This document shows, piece by piece, positions 21,648 to 32,800 of a stretch of DNA of 64,000 nucleotides; positions within the stretch are counted from its first letter, which is position 1, and the number at the start of each line of letters is the position of its first letter. The notes below the pieces were generated by a model. The model was given only the letters and a program-made list of their open reading frames with translations. It ran no database searches and was not told the DNA's origin. A program made the position numbers and the translations under genes. The stretch comes from Lichenostomus cassidix (taxonomy: Eukaryota; Chordata; Aves; Passeriformes; Meliphagidae), in the NCBI GenBank assembly GCA_008360975.2, contig CM039202.1, positions 2,688,675-2,752,674 on the forward strand. The letters run 5' to 3'.

Positions 21648-21900
21648 GCAGAGCAGTTTTGTTCTCCCATCTCTCTGGTGTCACTGGAGCTCAGAGCTGG
21701 CAGAGCAGAGCGTTCCCTGCCGCGGCTAACGGACACGAATAACAAAAATCATTTCACGCCGGCTGAGCAGGCAGCTGGTTTGGGGCTGGGCTGGCAGGAA
21801 GGCCTTGGGAGCTGGGAGAGGAGCAAATGGCAGCTGGGACAGATGAAAGCTGGTCCTGCAGTTGGTGCTGCTTTGGCTTCTCCTGCAGGAATTCAATATT
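21648..21900. other. GC-richer unique stretch, left arm
   Basis: About 250 bp of higher GC content, with an open frame of 75 codons at 21678. The right-arm frame is 6 codons longer because AGAGCTGGCAGAGC is duplicated differently. No domain seen; not called coding. Confidence 0.5.
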
Positions 21901-22410
21901 TTTAAATAAATAAATAAATATTTTTTGATTTGCCTAGCTGTGTAATAAACAATATTTAGTTATTTGATAAAATAATGAAAGTAAAAAATCAATAATAATT
22001 ATTTATTTAAATTATTTACTTATTTTATAGATAATATTTATAAATATTATAAATAACCTTTCTTTACTATCTAAATTTATTTATTTATTTAAATTATTTC
22101 TTTATTTTATAAATATTATGTATAAATATTATAAATAACCTTTATTTATTTACTATCTAAATTTGCTTATTTATTTATAAATACATATACTCATTTATTA
22201 TATAAATATATACTTATCTATTATATAAATATGTACTTATTTATTATATAAATATATAATTATTTATACATAAATATATAAATAAATAATATCAATTTAA
22301 TTTATTAATTTAATATTATTTTATAGTTATCATTTTATTATAATATTTATTTTTATTTTATTATGATGTTTATTTATTTATTTAAAATGAATAAATATTT
22401 AATTTATTGA
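21901..22410. repeat. AT-rich TAAATATTTATT tract, left arm
   Basis: About 500 bp of AAATAAATA and TATTTATTATATAAATA iterations. Mirrored at about 43880-44400 with small length changes. Confidence 0.9.
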
Positions 22411-23242
22411 CTGGGGGCCAATAAATATTTCCCCGACTGAAGGGCAGAGTTAATTCTGTGTTTTCCAGGTCTCATTCTGACAAGTTTAACCTTTCAGGGC
22501 TGTAATTCTGCCAGCTCAGCTCTCCATCCATCTGCCTTGAAAAACCCTCTGAGAGAAATTTCACCAAAATTTGGATTCAAAACTGGGATTCAAAACTGGG
22601 ATTCAAAATTGGGATTCAAACCCACTTTTTGCACCTCACCACAGCCACCCTGCAGGCACAGACCTCAGGATGGAATTAAATGGGAAATTCTGGTTGTGCA
22701 TCCCTTGACCTCCTCCTCTGAGAGGAAGTTTTATATCCCCAGAGATGAGAATTAGACACTCAAACCTGCTTGACGAGGAGTTCTGACTCAGCCCTTGGTT
22801 CTCCTTGCTGCCCAGGGGGAGATGGAGATCTGCAATAAATCTGGAGGGTTTGAAACAACTCAGCTCTGCTCCTCCTCCTTCTGCTCTGACTGTGGCTGAA
22901 ACTCTCCATCATTAACGTCCAAATGGGTGTTTTTTGGAGAAACACAAACCCCAAACCCATCCTGGCATTAGTGGTGTTTCCTCCCAAAGAGCTCCTGGCT
23001 GAAAGAGATTGAAGATCCTCCTAAGAAAGGGTTGGGATGGATTTTATCAGGGCCTGAATGGATCCCTTGCAAAAATTTCCATTTTTTCCTGGTTATAACG
23101 CCAAAAAAAAATCCGTTTTCATTTGTCATCTCTGCTCCTCGCTGCTGCCTCACCACTAATTATCAGCTCTGCTCATCACTGCTCCTCCCTGCTAAATCCA
23201 GGGCCTTTGGGTTGAATCTTGAAAGGGAATTTTTTTTTTTTT
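22411..23242. other. Unique inner end of left arm
   Basis: Contains a 13-14-bp GGGATTCAAAACT iteration (about 22573-22622) and ends in a T run that abuts the gap. Over 22781-23240 only 3 substitutions separate it from the right arm. Confidence 0.6.
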
Positions 23243-23742
23243 NNNNNNNNNNNNNNNNNNNNNNNNNNNNNNNNNNNNNNNNNNNNNNNNNNNNNNNNNN
23301 NNNNNNNNNNNNNNNNNNNNNNNNNNNNNNNNNNNNNNNNNNNNNNNNNNNNNNNNNNNNNNNNNNNNNNNNNNNNNNNNNNNNNNNNNNNNNNNNNNNN
23401 NNNNNNNNNNNNNNNNNNNNNNNNNNNNNNNNNNNNNNNNNNNNNNNNNNNNNNNNNNNNNNNNNNNNNNNNNNNNNNNNNNNNNNNNNNNNNNNNNNNN
23501 NNNNNNNNNNNNNNNNNNNNNNNNNNNNNNNNNNNNNNNNNNNNNNNNNNNNNNNNNNNNNNNNNNNNNNNNNNNNNNNNNNNNNNNNNNNNNNNNNNNN
23601 NNNNNNNNNNNNNNNNNNNNNNNNNNNNNNNNNNNNNNNNNNNNNNNNNNNNNNNNNNNNNNNNNNNNNNNNNNNNNNNNNNNNNNNNNNNNNNNNNNNN
23701 NNNNNNNNNNNNNNNNNNNNNNNNNNNNNNNNNNNNNNNNNN
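23243..23742. other. Assembly gap, exactly 500 N
   Basis: A run of 500 undetermined bases, a conventional fixed-size scaffold gap, so the real distance is unknown. It follows a poly(T) run and sits at the left-arm/spacer junction. In the right arm the equivalent position is followed by poly(A) and then a TTTTTTCC microsatellite, which may have blocked assembly. Confidence 0.99.
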
Positions 23743-25814
23743 GAAATCACTGATGCTTTTAATTGGCAGATGTTAGTCCTGATTCTGCCTCAAAACCAGC
23801 TTGGGAATCGGGCTGGGTGGGGTTTGCTGCTGTGCCTGCTCAGCAGTTCTGTTTGAGGTTCCCATCCCTCCCCATCCTCAGGGTCTGGGCTGTCACTCAG
23901 AGCTCTCCACGCCTGGAGCACTCGTCACTCGAGGTCCTGGGCTGCAATTAAAGCTCATTTCCATCAGCTCCCGACGGGCAGAAGGGTTTGCTGTGCTCCC
24001 TGCAGATCCTCACCCCCTGCAGAAGACAAAAACACCAACAATGTGATTCCCAGAAGCAACACTTTGCTGCTGTGGTTCCCATATAAGAATAAAGCTGAGG
24101 CTATTTTAGGGAGCTTCCCTCAGCCACTGGAACCAACCTTTTCCAGCCCAGCATTGTTTGACCACAACCAGAGATCCAAGTGGGTTTTCCTGCCTGAATT
24201 TCCCCTCCTTTATGGGGATGGGCATCAACCCTGATTATCTGCTCACTTATCTTCTCCTTCTTCTAGGAGAGACAGAAGCCTGCAGGACACAGTTTCAGGA
24301 TTACACAAACCGTGGGGCAGATCTGGAAGCCCAAAATTTAATCTCAGATTTATTAAAAGAGACCTTTCCCCACTGAATTGTCAGATTTTTTTTTTTGCCC
24401 CATTTGGAAAATCTGCAGGGGAAAAGCAACTCCAAAGGCAAGCAGAAGAGAAAGGAGAAAATCTCCCAGTGAGTGAGACAACATTTCAGAGTATCTGGAA
24501 GCCAAGCTCAGCCTCAGCTGACTAAATATGGAGAAAAGGTACCTCAGATGGAAAAGTGAGGATTAGCCTGGGAACTGAGGGGGGCACAGAGGGGACAGCT
24601 GAAAGTGGGGCTGAAAAAACCTTTCCCAGCTCCTCCGTGTGGATATAGAATTCCCATCCCAAATATCAGCCAGAGGTGAAAAAGCACCGCTAAGGCTGTG
24701 GCTGTGAAAACCCCAAATTGAGGGAGGATTCCCTAAATGTCCCTTCAGTCCCTCAGATCGTGCTTTAAGCAGCAACAACTGTCCCATTCCCAACCCTCCA
24801 GGCTGAACTTTCCCGCAGGCAAAAGCCTTTCAAACTCCGAAAATCCCCAAAAATTCCCAATTCCCAGGCAGGGGAGGAGGGGGGAGAGGGACAGGGATAG
24901 GTGTCACACGGTGGGAATCCGACTTTAAAAATGAAATCGGATCTTTTGTTTTCTTTCCCACCAGATGGAACGAGTTGAGGAATAATCCCCAGGAAGAAAA
25001 GGAGAGATTTTACTGAGCTCATCCCCGAAAAGTGACCGTGGCTTTGAGCATCTCTGAGCATCAGAGCTGTGCTCATCACAGGCTACAAACTGAGGTCCTT
25101 ATGGGGCTGATATGGAAAAATAAGGATTTATCAGCTGGATTTTTAAGCCCATGAAGGAAAACTTCCCAGCAAGTGCAGGAGATGCAGCAGGAAGGACTGA
25201 CAGACGTTCCCATGCTCAAACCCACATCGTGCCCAGCTCGGGGACAGATTTGTCGCTGGGAAAAGCAAAGCTTTTCCTGCCGTGCTCACCCCACACTCAC
25301 CTCCTCAGCCTCCAGAAGGATTCCCCAGATCTCCTCGGAGCATCTGCGAAGGAGATCCTCAGCGCAGCGAGCTGCTCTCCTCCCGCAGGGATGGGATTGT
25401 CCCTGGAAATGCTCTGCTCTCCTCCCTGCGCTCCCTCCCCGGCATTCCAGCGGTGGCACTGGGGTGGATTCTCTGTCCCCAGCGGTGACAGTGGGGCTGA
25501 TTCTCTGTCCCCAGCGGCTCTGGGGGGCTGATCCAGGCTCTCCGGGGGATTCCTGCCCCGGCCAGGGCTCAGCTCCACGCCGGGAAGGAGCAGAGGGAAC
25601 TTTGCAGCTCTGCTGGTGTGGCAGAGCAGCAGCCTTGCCATTACCGTAATTCCCTGCCGCTCCCGTATTGACCAGAAAGGAAGGGCACTCCTTTTAAATC
25701 TTCTTTTAAATCTTCTTTTCCTTTTTTAAATTTTTTTTTTTAAATTTCACTCAAACTTCCACTTCCTGCAGAGATCAGGGAGGGGGAGGCTGGTGGCTTG
25801 TTCCAGGCTCTGAA
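23743..25814. other. Spacer, proximal unique block, GC-rich patch
   Basis: Mostly unique sequence with no mirrored copy. Positions about 25150-25680 are GC-rich with several CpGs and a repeated GATTCTCTGTCCCCAGCGG (about 25469 and 25499). Open frames of 114-158 codons on both strands overlap there, as expected for GC-rich non-coding DNA. No domain recognised. Confidence 0.5.
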
Positions 25815-26010
25815 GTTCACCATTTATTTAATTTATTAAATTTATTTAGATTTATATTTAGATTTATATTTAGACTTATATTTAGATTTATATTTAAATT
25901 TATATTTAAATTCATATTTAAATTTTTATTTAAATTTATATTTAAATTTATATTTACATTTATATTTAAATTTATTAAATTTAGATAAATAAATGTATTA
26001 AAATAATTTT
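25815..26010. repeat. 12-bp TTTATATTTAAA tandem tract
   Basis: TTTATATTTAGA/TTTATATTTAAA units of about 12 bp, roughly 15 copies, flanked by TTTATTTAATTTATTAAA. Confidence 0.92.
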
Positions 26011-26555
26011 TTTATTCACGGATTCAGTCATCAATATACTCAATATATCAGTTCATCTGTGAGGAATTCCCTTGTTTTAGGGTACAACTGGAAAAAAGGG
26101 GACAACATTCTGCAGTGGAGGGAAGCAGAAGGAAGTGACAGCACTTTTTTTTTCCCTAAAATCCTCAGAGGAAAATGAATTTATTGCAGTGAAGAGCTCA
26201 AACACCACCAAGAGCCCGAGGTCAGGAGGGTCACTGAACCCAGAGCAGTGTCCCCAGGAGGGATGGACAGGGCAGGGTCAGTGTCACATCATAGTTTTTG
26301 TGTTCAGCTCCTGCCAGACATGCTGGAGCATCCAGGTGAAAAGTTTTGGGTTAATCCAAGTTTGGGAGAAATCAGTGAGAGGGATGCATGTCTAGAAAGC
26401 AAAAGGAGGAGCTGGTTAACCCCAAATTTTGCACCTCCAAAGGCAGATGAAAGCCTCTCCATGGGCAATCTGAGTATCCAGCACTGGGATTTTCTAAGGC
26501 AAGGATCTGTCTTGGGATTTTATTCAGCTTTCACCCTCTGGTGAGAAAGGATCAG
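26011..26555. other. Unique spacer stretch, no gene seen
   Basis: No tandem repeat or LTR. Overlapping open frames of 86 and 98 codons have no recognisable domain. Confidence 0.5.
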
Positions 26556-26670
26556 CTGTCCCCTGGTGCTCACAGTGTCCCTGAATGGTTTGGGCTGGAA
26601 GGGAAACCCAAAATCATCTCATTCCAGCCCAAATCACTGTCCCACCAGGATGATGCTCTAGGGAGAGGCA
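26556..26670 (+). mobile_element. CR1-like LINE fragment
   Basis: CCTGAATGGTTTGGGCTGGA then AGGG and AAATCATCTCATTCCAGCCC match the conserved CR1 3' text (GGTTTGGGTTGGAAGGGACC, then ATCATCTAGTTCCAACC) closely enough to recognise. It is short and has no coding frame. Confidence 0.7.
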
Positions 26671-29042
26671 GGTCAGAGTCACATCAGAAAGGACCCAAGT
26701 CCTGGATGAGCTCCTTGTCCCACCTTTGGTGATCTCTAGCAGGTGATTTCTGGGTGTTCCTTTATCTGGGATGTGGAGGAAATTGTATTTTTCTCTTTTT
26801 TCTCTGATTCACTCAGACCTGAATCCCTCTGAGTGAGGTTTGAACCTGACTGCCCAGGCAGCACCCACAACCAGAGCTGTGCTTTCCCTGCTGTTAATTA
26901 CACTCATTAACACAAGAACCTCCCCAGGGGGATCTCCAGGCTCTTTCTGAGCTAAAAATCATTCAAATCAGAGCCTCCAACCCTGGGTTTTGGGGCAGCA
27001 ATCGTGTTTTCATTACAAATATCTCACCCAAATGCCCAAATCCCATTTTTTTGTGTGTCTGACGGCATTTGATGAAGCACCACTGAAAATCTGCTCAGAC
27101 CAAGCAGACAGCTAGCCAGGAGGAACTTCTCCGAGCTGCTAAAGCCTTGAAATTATTATTTTCTTGCCCAGAAAGAAGTGAAAAGTGTCACTTTGATGAA
27201 TCATCCCTCAGATTTCAGCAAGGGTTCGACTTGGTGCTCGGATGAGAAAGAAGGCCAACCCAAAGGCAGGAGATGTTAAATGTTGTCTATTAAATTCCTA
27301 GCTGGACTCATTCCACTGTTTTTTAAGACTGGGACAGCCTGAGGCTTTTAGCACAGATGAGTTGGAGATAAATTGGAAAACTCGGAGCGTTTAGGAAGGA
27401 AAACAAACCCAACGCAGCGTGGGGAGTCAGGGTGAGCATTCAGAATGTGGATTGAAACAACTTCAGGCAGAAAAAAAGGATGAAATTCTCCAACAAGGTG
27501 GATCAGATCTGTCTGTGATTTCATCCCTAATTATTAGATGTCCAAGTATTAGAAGTTTTCCCATCTTGGGATTCACAGGGGCTTTTTCACTGAGTTCCTA
27601 AATCACTTCAGCACAGTGGCTAACCCAGATCCATGCTGCTGCATAAATCAAGGCAACCTCATTAAAACTTGTTAATTCTCGACAGATGAAGACCTGGGCC
27701 ACTGGATTTTGTGTACAGCTGCAGCCCTGAAAGTTGCCTAATCGCCAGGAGGAGCTGTGAAATGTTTATTTCTCTGTAACTCCCAGAGTTTCCTGGTTGG
27801 ATTTATCACCAGGGCTGATCTGATAAAATCTGACCACATCGAGAGGACAGGGCTGTTTTGGAGCTTCACAAAGATTGATTTTGCCTGGGGCTGAAATAAA
27901 TCCATCCAGAGGTGCCTCAGTTTCCACCCTTCCAGTGTCTGGCTGAGTCCTTTCCCAGGATTCTTTCCCAGGATTCTTAATTTCAGGTGAGAATTTACAT
28001 AATTTTATGCTTTGACTTGACTTTAACCTTTAATATGTCAAATAGTTGGGGAAAATCAAAGATGTGGCTAAATCATGCCTACCTTGGACTCATTTAAGTT
28101 CTTCATTCAGGCTTTTATTTTATTTTGTGGCTGAGAAACCACAGATCCAAAGCCCTGTGACACCTCAGCTGGGTTGATTTCACCACCAAAGCATCTCCCT
28201 TCACCTCCCTTTCCCATCCCAATTTTTGGCAAGGCAGAGCCCTGCTCAGGGCCAGAGCTCCGGCTGTGGCTGCTGATCCACAGAACAGAAACCAACCCAG
28301 AGTTCTGCTTTATCTGCCCTATATCTGAGCTGGATTTAGGGCTGTTCTGTGCCTCAGCCCTCACCACAAACCTGTGAGATTTCCTCACCGTTCAGCACAG
28401 CAAATCCCTGAAAAATTGCTCTGAAAAATCCCAGCGACACAAATTTTGTCTTTATTCTTATTCCAGAGGGGCTGGAAGGCACTGGGAGTGTTTTGCCCCC
28501 CGTTTTGGCTGATTTTCCAGCCTCTGACTCTGACTTTGTGCCCAATTCTGTCATCTCTGCCGAATCCCCACCTCCCTCTTGTGCTGCAGCAGCAGTTTGT
28601 GTTTAAAAACTCCTCCGAGCAGCTCAGTCCAGAATGATGCTGCACTTGATGGATGAAGCCTCTCATCTCCACTGAGCCTGTGGTACTTGGGGACTGAAAA
28701 ACACAAAACTCCTGTCGCCCACTGCCATCCCAGGGCAGCGATTGTTAGGGAAAAAAACCAAACTTGTTTAGGGGAAGGATGGGAAAGAATGTTGTTTTTA
28801 GTGCTGGTTCAGTTTTTCCATGGGCTGGAGAGGTTGTTACATCACCCATCGTTTGCTTATCGCCACATCTCGTCTGAGATCACCTTGGAAAGGAAAGGCC
28901 TGAGCTGATGACAGCGGCTTGGGGAGGAATGTGGAGCAGAGCAGAGTGGCTGGGAGCTCCAGGGAGGAAATCCAGAGTGGGCAGGGAGAGGAGGCAGAGC
29001 CTCCTGGAAGGGGAGTCAGCAGCTGGAGACCAAAAATGGGGC
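26671..29042. other. 2.4-kb unique spacer block
   Basis: Ordinary composition with no tandem arrays. Open frames of 60-95 codons (28107-28388 minus, 28385-28672 minus, 28687-28908 plus) lack recognisable domains. An intron or distal non-coding role cannot be excluded. Confidence 0.5.
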
Positions 29043-30640
29043 TGGGAGGGTGAGAATTGTGGCTGAAAGGCTCAGAAATAGGTCTGAAAGGCTCAGAAAT
29101 GTGGCTGAAAGGCTGAGAATTGGGTCTGAAAGGCTCAGAGATGTGGCTGAACAGCCCAGAAATGTGGCTGAACAGCTCAAAAATGTGGCTGAAAGGATCA
29201 AAAATGTGGCTGAAAGGCTCAGAAAGGTGTCTGAAAGGCACAGAAATGTCTGAAGGCCTGTGAATTGTGTCTGAAAGGCTCAGAGATGTGGCCGAAAGGC
29301 TCAAAAATGTGTCTGAATGGATCAGAAATGTGTCTGAATGGATCAGAAATGTGTCTGAAAGGTCCAGAAATGTGGCTGAAAGGCTCAGAAATGTATCTGA
29401 AAGGCTCAGAAATATTTCTGAAGGGCTGAGAATTGTGGCTGAAAGGCTCAGAAATGTGGCTGAAAGGCTCAAAAATATGTCTGCAAGGCTTAGAAATGTG
29501 CCTGAATGGCTCAGAGATGTGGCTGAAAGGCCCAGAAATATTTCCAAAAGGCTCAGAAATATGTCTGAAAGGTCCAGAAATGTGGCTGAACAGCTGAGAA
29601 TTGTGCCTGAAAGGCACAGAAATGTCTGAAGGGCTGAGAATTGTATCTGAAAGGCTCAGAGATGAGTCTGAAAGGCCCAGAAATGTTCCTTAAAGGCTCA
29701 GAAATGTCTGAATGGCTCAGAAATGTGGCTGAAAGGCCCAGAAATCTGTTGGAAAGGCTCAGAAATGTGGCTGAAAGGCTCAAAAATATGTCTGAAAGGC
29801 TCAGAAATGTGGCTGAAAGGCCCAGAAATGTGCCCAAAAGGCTCAGAAATATGTCTGAAAGGCTCAAAAATGCATCTGAATGGATCAGAAATGTATCTGA
29901 AAGGCTCAGAAATGTATCTGAAAGGCTCAGAAATGTCTGAAGGGCTAAGAATTGTCTGAAAGGCTCAGAGATGTGGCCGAAAGGCTCAGAAATATGTCTG
30001 AAAGGCCCAGAAATGTGCCTTAAAGGCTCAGAAATGCATCCAAAAGGCTGAGAGATGTGGCTGAATGGCTCAGAAATGTATCTGAAAGGCCCAGAAATGT
30101 GTTGGAAAGGCTCAGAAATGAGTCTGAAAGGCTCAGAAATGTGCCCAAAAGGCTCAGAAATGTGGCTGAATGGCTCACAAATGTGCCTCAAAGGCTCAGA
30201 AATGTATCTGAATGGCTCAGAAATAACATCTGAAGGGCTCAGAAATGCTTCCAAAAGACTCAGAAATGTGGCTGAAAGGCTCAGAAATATGTCTGTAAGG
30301 TCCAGCAATGTGGCTGAACAGCTGAGAGTTGTGTCTGAAAGGCACAGAAATGTTTGAAGGGCTGAGAATTGTGCCTGAAAGGCTCCGAAATGTATCTGAA
30401 AGGCTCAAAAGTGTGTCTGAAAGGCTCAGAAATGTGTCTGAAAGGCTCAGAAATGTGTCTGAAAGGCTCAGAAATATATCTGAAAGGCTCAGAGATGTAT
30501 CTGAAAGGTTCAAAAATGTATCTGAAAGGCTCAGAATTGTGCCCAAAAGGCTCAGAAATGTGCTTTAAAGGCCCAAAAATGTTCCCAAAAGGCCGAGAAC
30601 TGTGTCTGAAAGGCTGAGAACTGGGTCTGAAAGGCCCAGA
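29043..30640. repeat. 21-bp minisatellite (GGCTCAGAAATGTGTCTGAAA)
   Basis: About 1.6 kb of units of the type AAGGCTCAGAAATGTGTCTG, period 21 bp, roughly 75 copies. A variant junction AAATGTCTGAAG recurs at 29244, 29620, 29931 and (as AAATGTTTGAAG) 30348, spacing 376, 311 and 417 bp, so higher-order blocks exist. Since 21 is 7 codons, several frames stay open on both strands (one of 251 codons). The peptides are pure 7-residue repeats and no gene is called. There is no mirrored copy. Confidence 0.95.
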
Positions 30641-30910
30641 AACATGTCCATCACCAGCTCTGGTGTGTCCTACCCAAGGAGGGTTTGTCCTTCCAGCCCA
30701 GCCCTGAGCATTCCAGAGCCCTGTTTGTTCCCAATCCAGCCATTCAGGTATGGCAGTGACACACCAGAGAGCTGAGCTTCATTCTTCCTCTCCTCATGAG
30801 GAACCTCAAAGGAATTCCAGCTTTTCTGCACCTCGTGCTGCAAACAAACCCATTGTCCATTAGTTAATTTGCCCTAATTTCCCTAAATGAAGGATTTCTG
30901 TACAAATGCA
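30641..30910. other. Unique spacer stretch before LTR2
   Basis: No feature is recognised. Confidence 0.5.
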
Positions 30911-31391
30911 TGATGCCTGATGGGTTTTGTCCTTTTTCATTATACTTTTATACTCTCTTTATATCCTTTCTATCCTTTCCCATTGCTGTACTTTCACTCC
31001 CTGTATCTCAGCCCCACATGTTTATAACCCTTGTGCTCCAGCCTAGCTCAGAATTCTTTGAGAAGACGAAACAATCTCCACAACCTCAAGAACATGAGGC
31101 ACCAACCTTGAGCAGAGCCTCATCCCTGGGACATGTTTTTGTAAACTAAGTTGTAACCTTTTGGGGGGGAGAGGTAATTAGAATAAGGGGGCATTTTCTT
31201 CATTTGTTAGGGTTCTAATTGGGGAATTTTAGATAGAAATGCTAATTGGTGAGATCCATAAATTGTGTATGGGGCATGTCGTCCCTCTCTTGGGTCGGTG
31301 TGCATCTGGGATCCTATTAAACCAAAGTATTACCCTTTTCCTATACTGTGTGTCTGCATCTCAATTTTTTCACCATTGATTTAAGGCATCA
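30911..31391 (+). mobile_element. Intact solo LTR2
   Basis: 481 bp from TGATGCCTGATGGG to GGCATCA, with perfect 7-bp terminal inverted repeats. It contains TTTATACTCTCTTTATATCC promoter-like text in the 5' part, the GGATCCTATTAAACC landmark and TCTGCATCTC near the 3' end. The flanking tetramers (TGCA before, AGCA after) agree at 3 of 4 positions. This uninterrupted copy is the reference for reading the nested copies in the arms. Confidence 0.88.
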
Positions 31392-31889
31392 AGCACAGTT
31401 TGTGACTCCAGTTTGGCTATTTGATGCGATGCCAGCAGCCATAGGTGCTGGAGAACCACCAGCCAGATTTTCATTCCCTCAAAGGAACAAGCTGGAGCTT
31501 TCTTCCCAACGACGTGAGCGTTTTAATAATATGTTTTCTCCTGTCTTTTCTTCTTTTTTATTTATTTTTTTATTTTTTTTTCTTTCTTTCCTGGCTGTCT
31601 GATGGTTATTACTAAAACACACACACCAATAATTCCCTTCCTCTGAGCCAGGCTGAGCCGCTGCAGAACGCAATTAGCGCAAATTAGCGTCGCAGGAAAA
31701 ACAAAGAGACAAACGAAAAACCCAAACAAACAAACCCTCCCTGGTGCCTTGGCATTTCAAATTCCACTTAAAACGCCAAACAGGCGAGGGTGGAGGTGAG
31801 ATTTGTGAAGGAAAATGGGTTTTTATGGGGAGGAATTGATTCCCCATCAGCAGGGCAAGGAGTTCTGCTCTGCCCTGCTCGGGTGAGAG
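31392..31889. other. Unique spacer stretch with T-rich run
   Basis: A T-rich run lies at about 31545-31590. No primer-binding site or retroviral leader is recognised downstream of the LTR2, consistent with a solo LTR. Confidence 0.5.
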
Positions 31890-32435
31890 TCATGCCTGAT
31901 GAGTTTTTGCCTTTATATAAACATATATCCTTTAATTCATTTATAGAAATATATATATTTATGCATTTTATGGGAATATATATACTTTTATACATTTTTA
32001 TACTCTTTTCCTATTTTGTGTACCCTTTACACACTCTCTGTATTTACACGTTTTATAGAAATATATATTCTTTTATACATTTTTATACTCTTTTCCTATT
32101 TCTATACCCTTTATACACTCTTTGCACCCTTTGCCTACATGGTTGGAATTCTTGTAATTTGATTTTTTAGATTAATTTTGGGGTCCTGCAAGGCAGAAAG
32201 AGCAAATATTCACAGAAAGAGGCAAAGAGAGCTCTGTGCTATCAAAAACTCGAAGTTCAACCTCAGCTGAAAACTTCTCTCTGGAATATATTTTGTAAAC
32301 TGAGCTTTAGCCTCATTTAAAGGGGAGGTAATTAAAACAGGGGGACAATTACTTCATTTATTAAGTTCCTTATTGGGAGATTTTAAGTAAATCTGCTAAT
32401 TTGCAAGTTCCATAAAATTGTATCTATTTTATATC
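31890..32435 (+). mobile_element. Diverged LTR2-related element (subtype b)
   Basis: Starts CATGCCTGATGAGTTTTTGC (compare TGATGCCTGATGGG). It contains an internal tandem duplication of about 85 bp (TACATTTTTATACTCTTTTC twice, about 31991 and 32076), then GAGCTCTGTGCTATCAAAAA, GGTAATTAAAACAGGGGGAC and CTTATTGGGAGATTTTAAG, which parallel LTR2. The 3' end dissolves into an AT tract without a clear terminus. Confidence 0.75.
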
Positions 32436-32800
32436 CATTATATAATAATAAATTAAATACATTATATAACACTATAAGGTGTTGCTCCATTTGTTGCTCA
32501 TTTGACTGTTGATTTGTCAGGCTGAGGAGGTGAAAAATGTCTTGGCTGATATTTGAGCCTGGTGTGCTTAGGATGAACCAAAGAAAAAATATAATTATAT
32601 AATTATATATAATTATATATATAATAGATATATAATAGATATTATCTATAATATATAATCACACATGATAATATATATAATATATAATTATAATTATAAA
32701 ACAATACATTGTTTATAATATATAATATAATTAATAATATTATTGTATTATTAATAATATAATAATAAAATAATAAAATAATAATAATAAACATGCGATT
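32436..32800. repeat. AT-rich microsatellite tract in spacer
   Basis: TATAATTATATATAATAGA and AATAATAATA iterations with a short unique insert at about 32480-32585. It has truncated the 3' end of the adjoining LTR2-related element. Confidence 0.85.

Larger units (their letters stand above)
3675..23242 (+). repeat. Left arm of giant inverted repeat
   Basis: About 19.6 kb whose reverse complement is found at about 43050-62205. Mirrored anchors include 22781-23240 with 43040-43500, 20195-20615 with 45693-46078, 16640-17606 with 48793-50031, 10061-10267 with 55943-56149, 7208-7408 with 58062-58262 and 4979-5170 with 60649-60840. Over 22781-23240 I count 3 substitutions against the right arm. Arrays and some LTRs differ (see individual entries). 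The inner end is cut by a 500-N gap. The outer end is taken as the start of the GGGAAATAT array, but the true boundary is uncertain. Confidence 0.93.

Noticed and set aside
23032..23856. A 274-codon frame spanning the gap
   Set aside because: Most residues are undetermined because the frame crosses 500 N; only the ends are real sequence.
25151..25649. Overlapping 126- and 158-codon plus frames and a 114-codon minus frame
   Set aside because: GC-rich DNA is poor in stop codons, all three frames overlap on both strands, and no domain is visible.
29553..30308. A 251-codon minus-strand frame and several plus-strand frames of SERLRNV type
   Set aside because: The 21-bp minisatellite has a period divisible by 3 and no stop in several frames. 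There is no non-repetitive domain.
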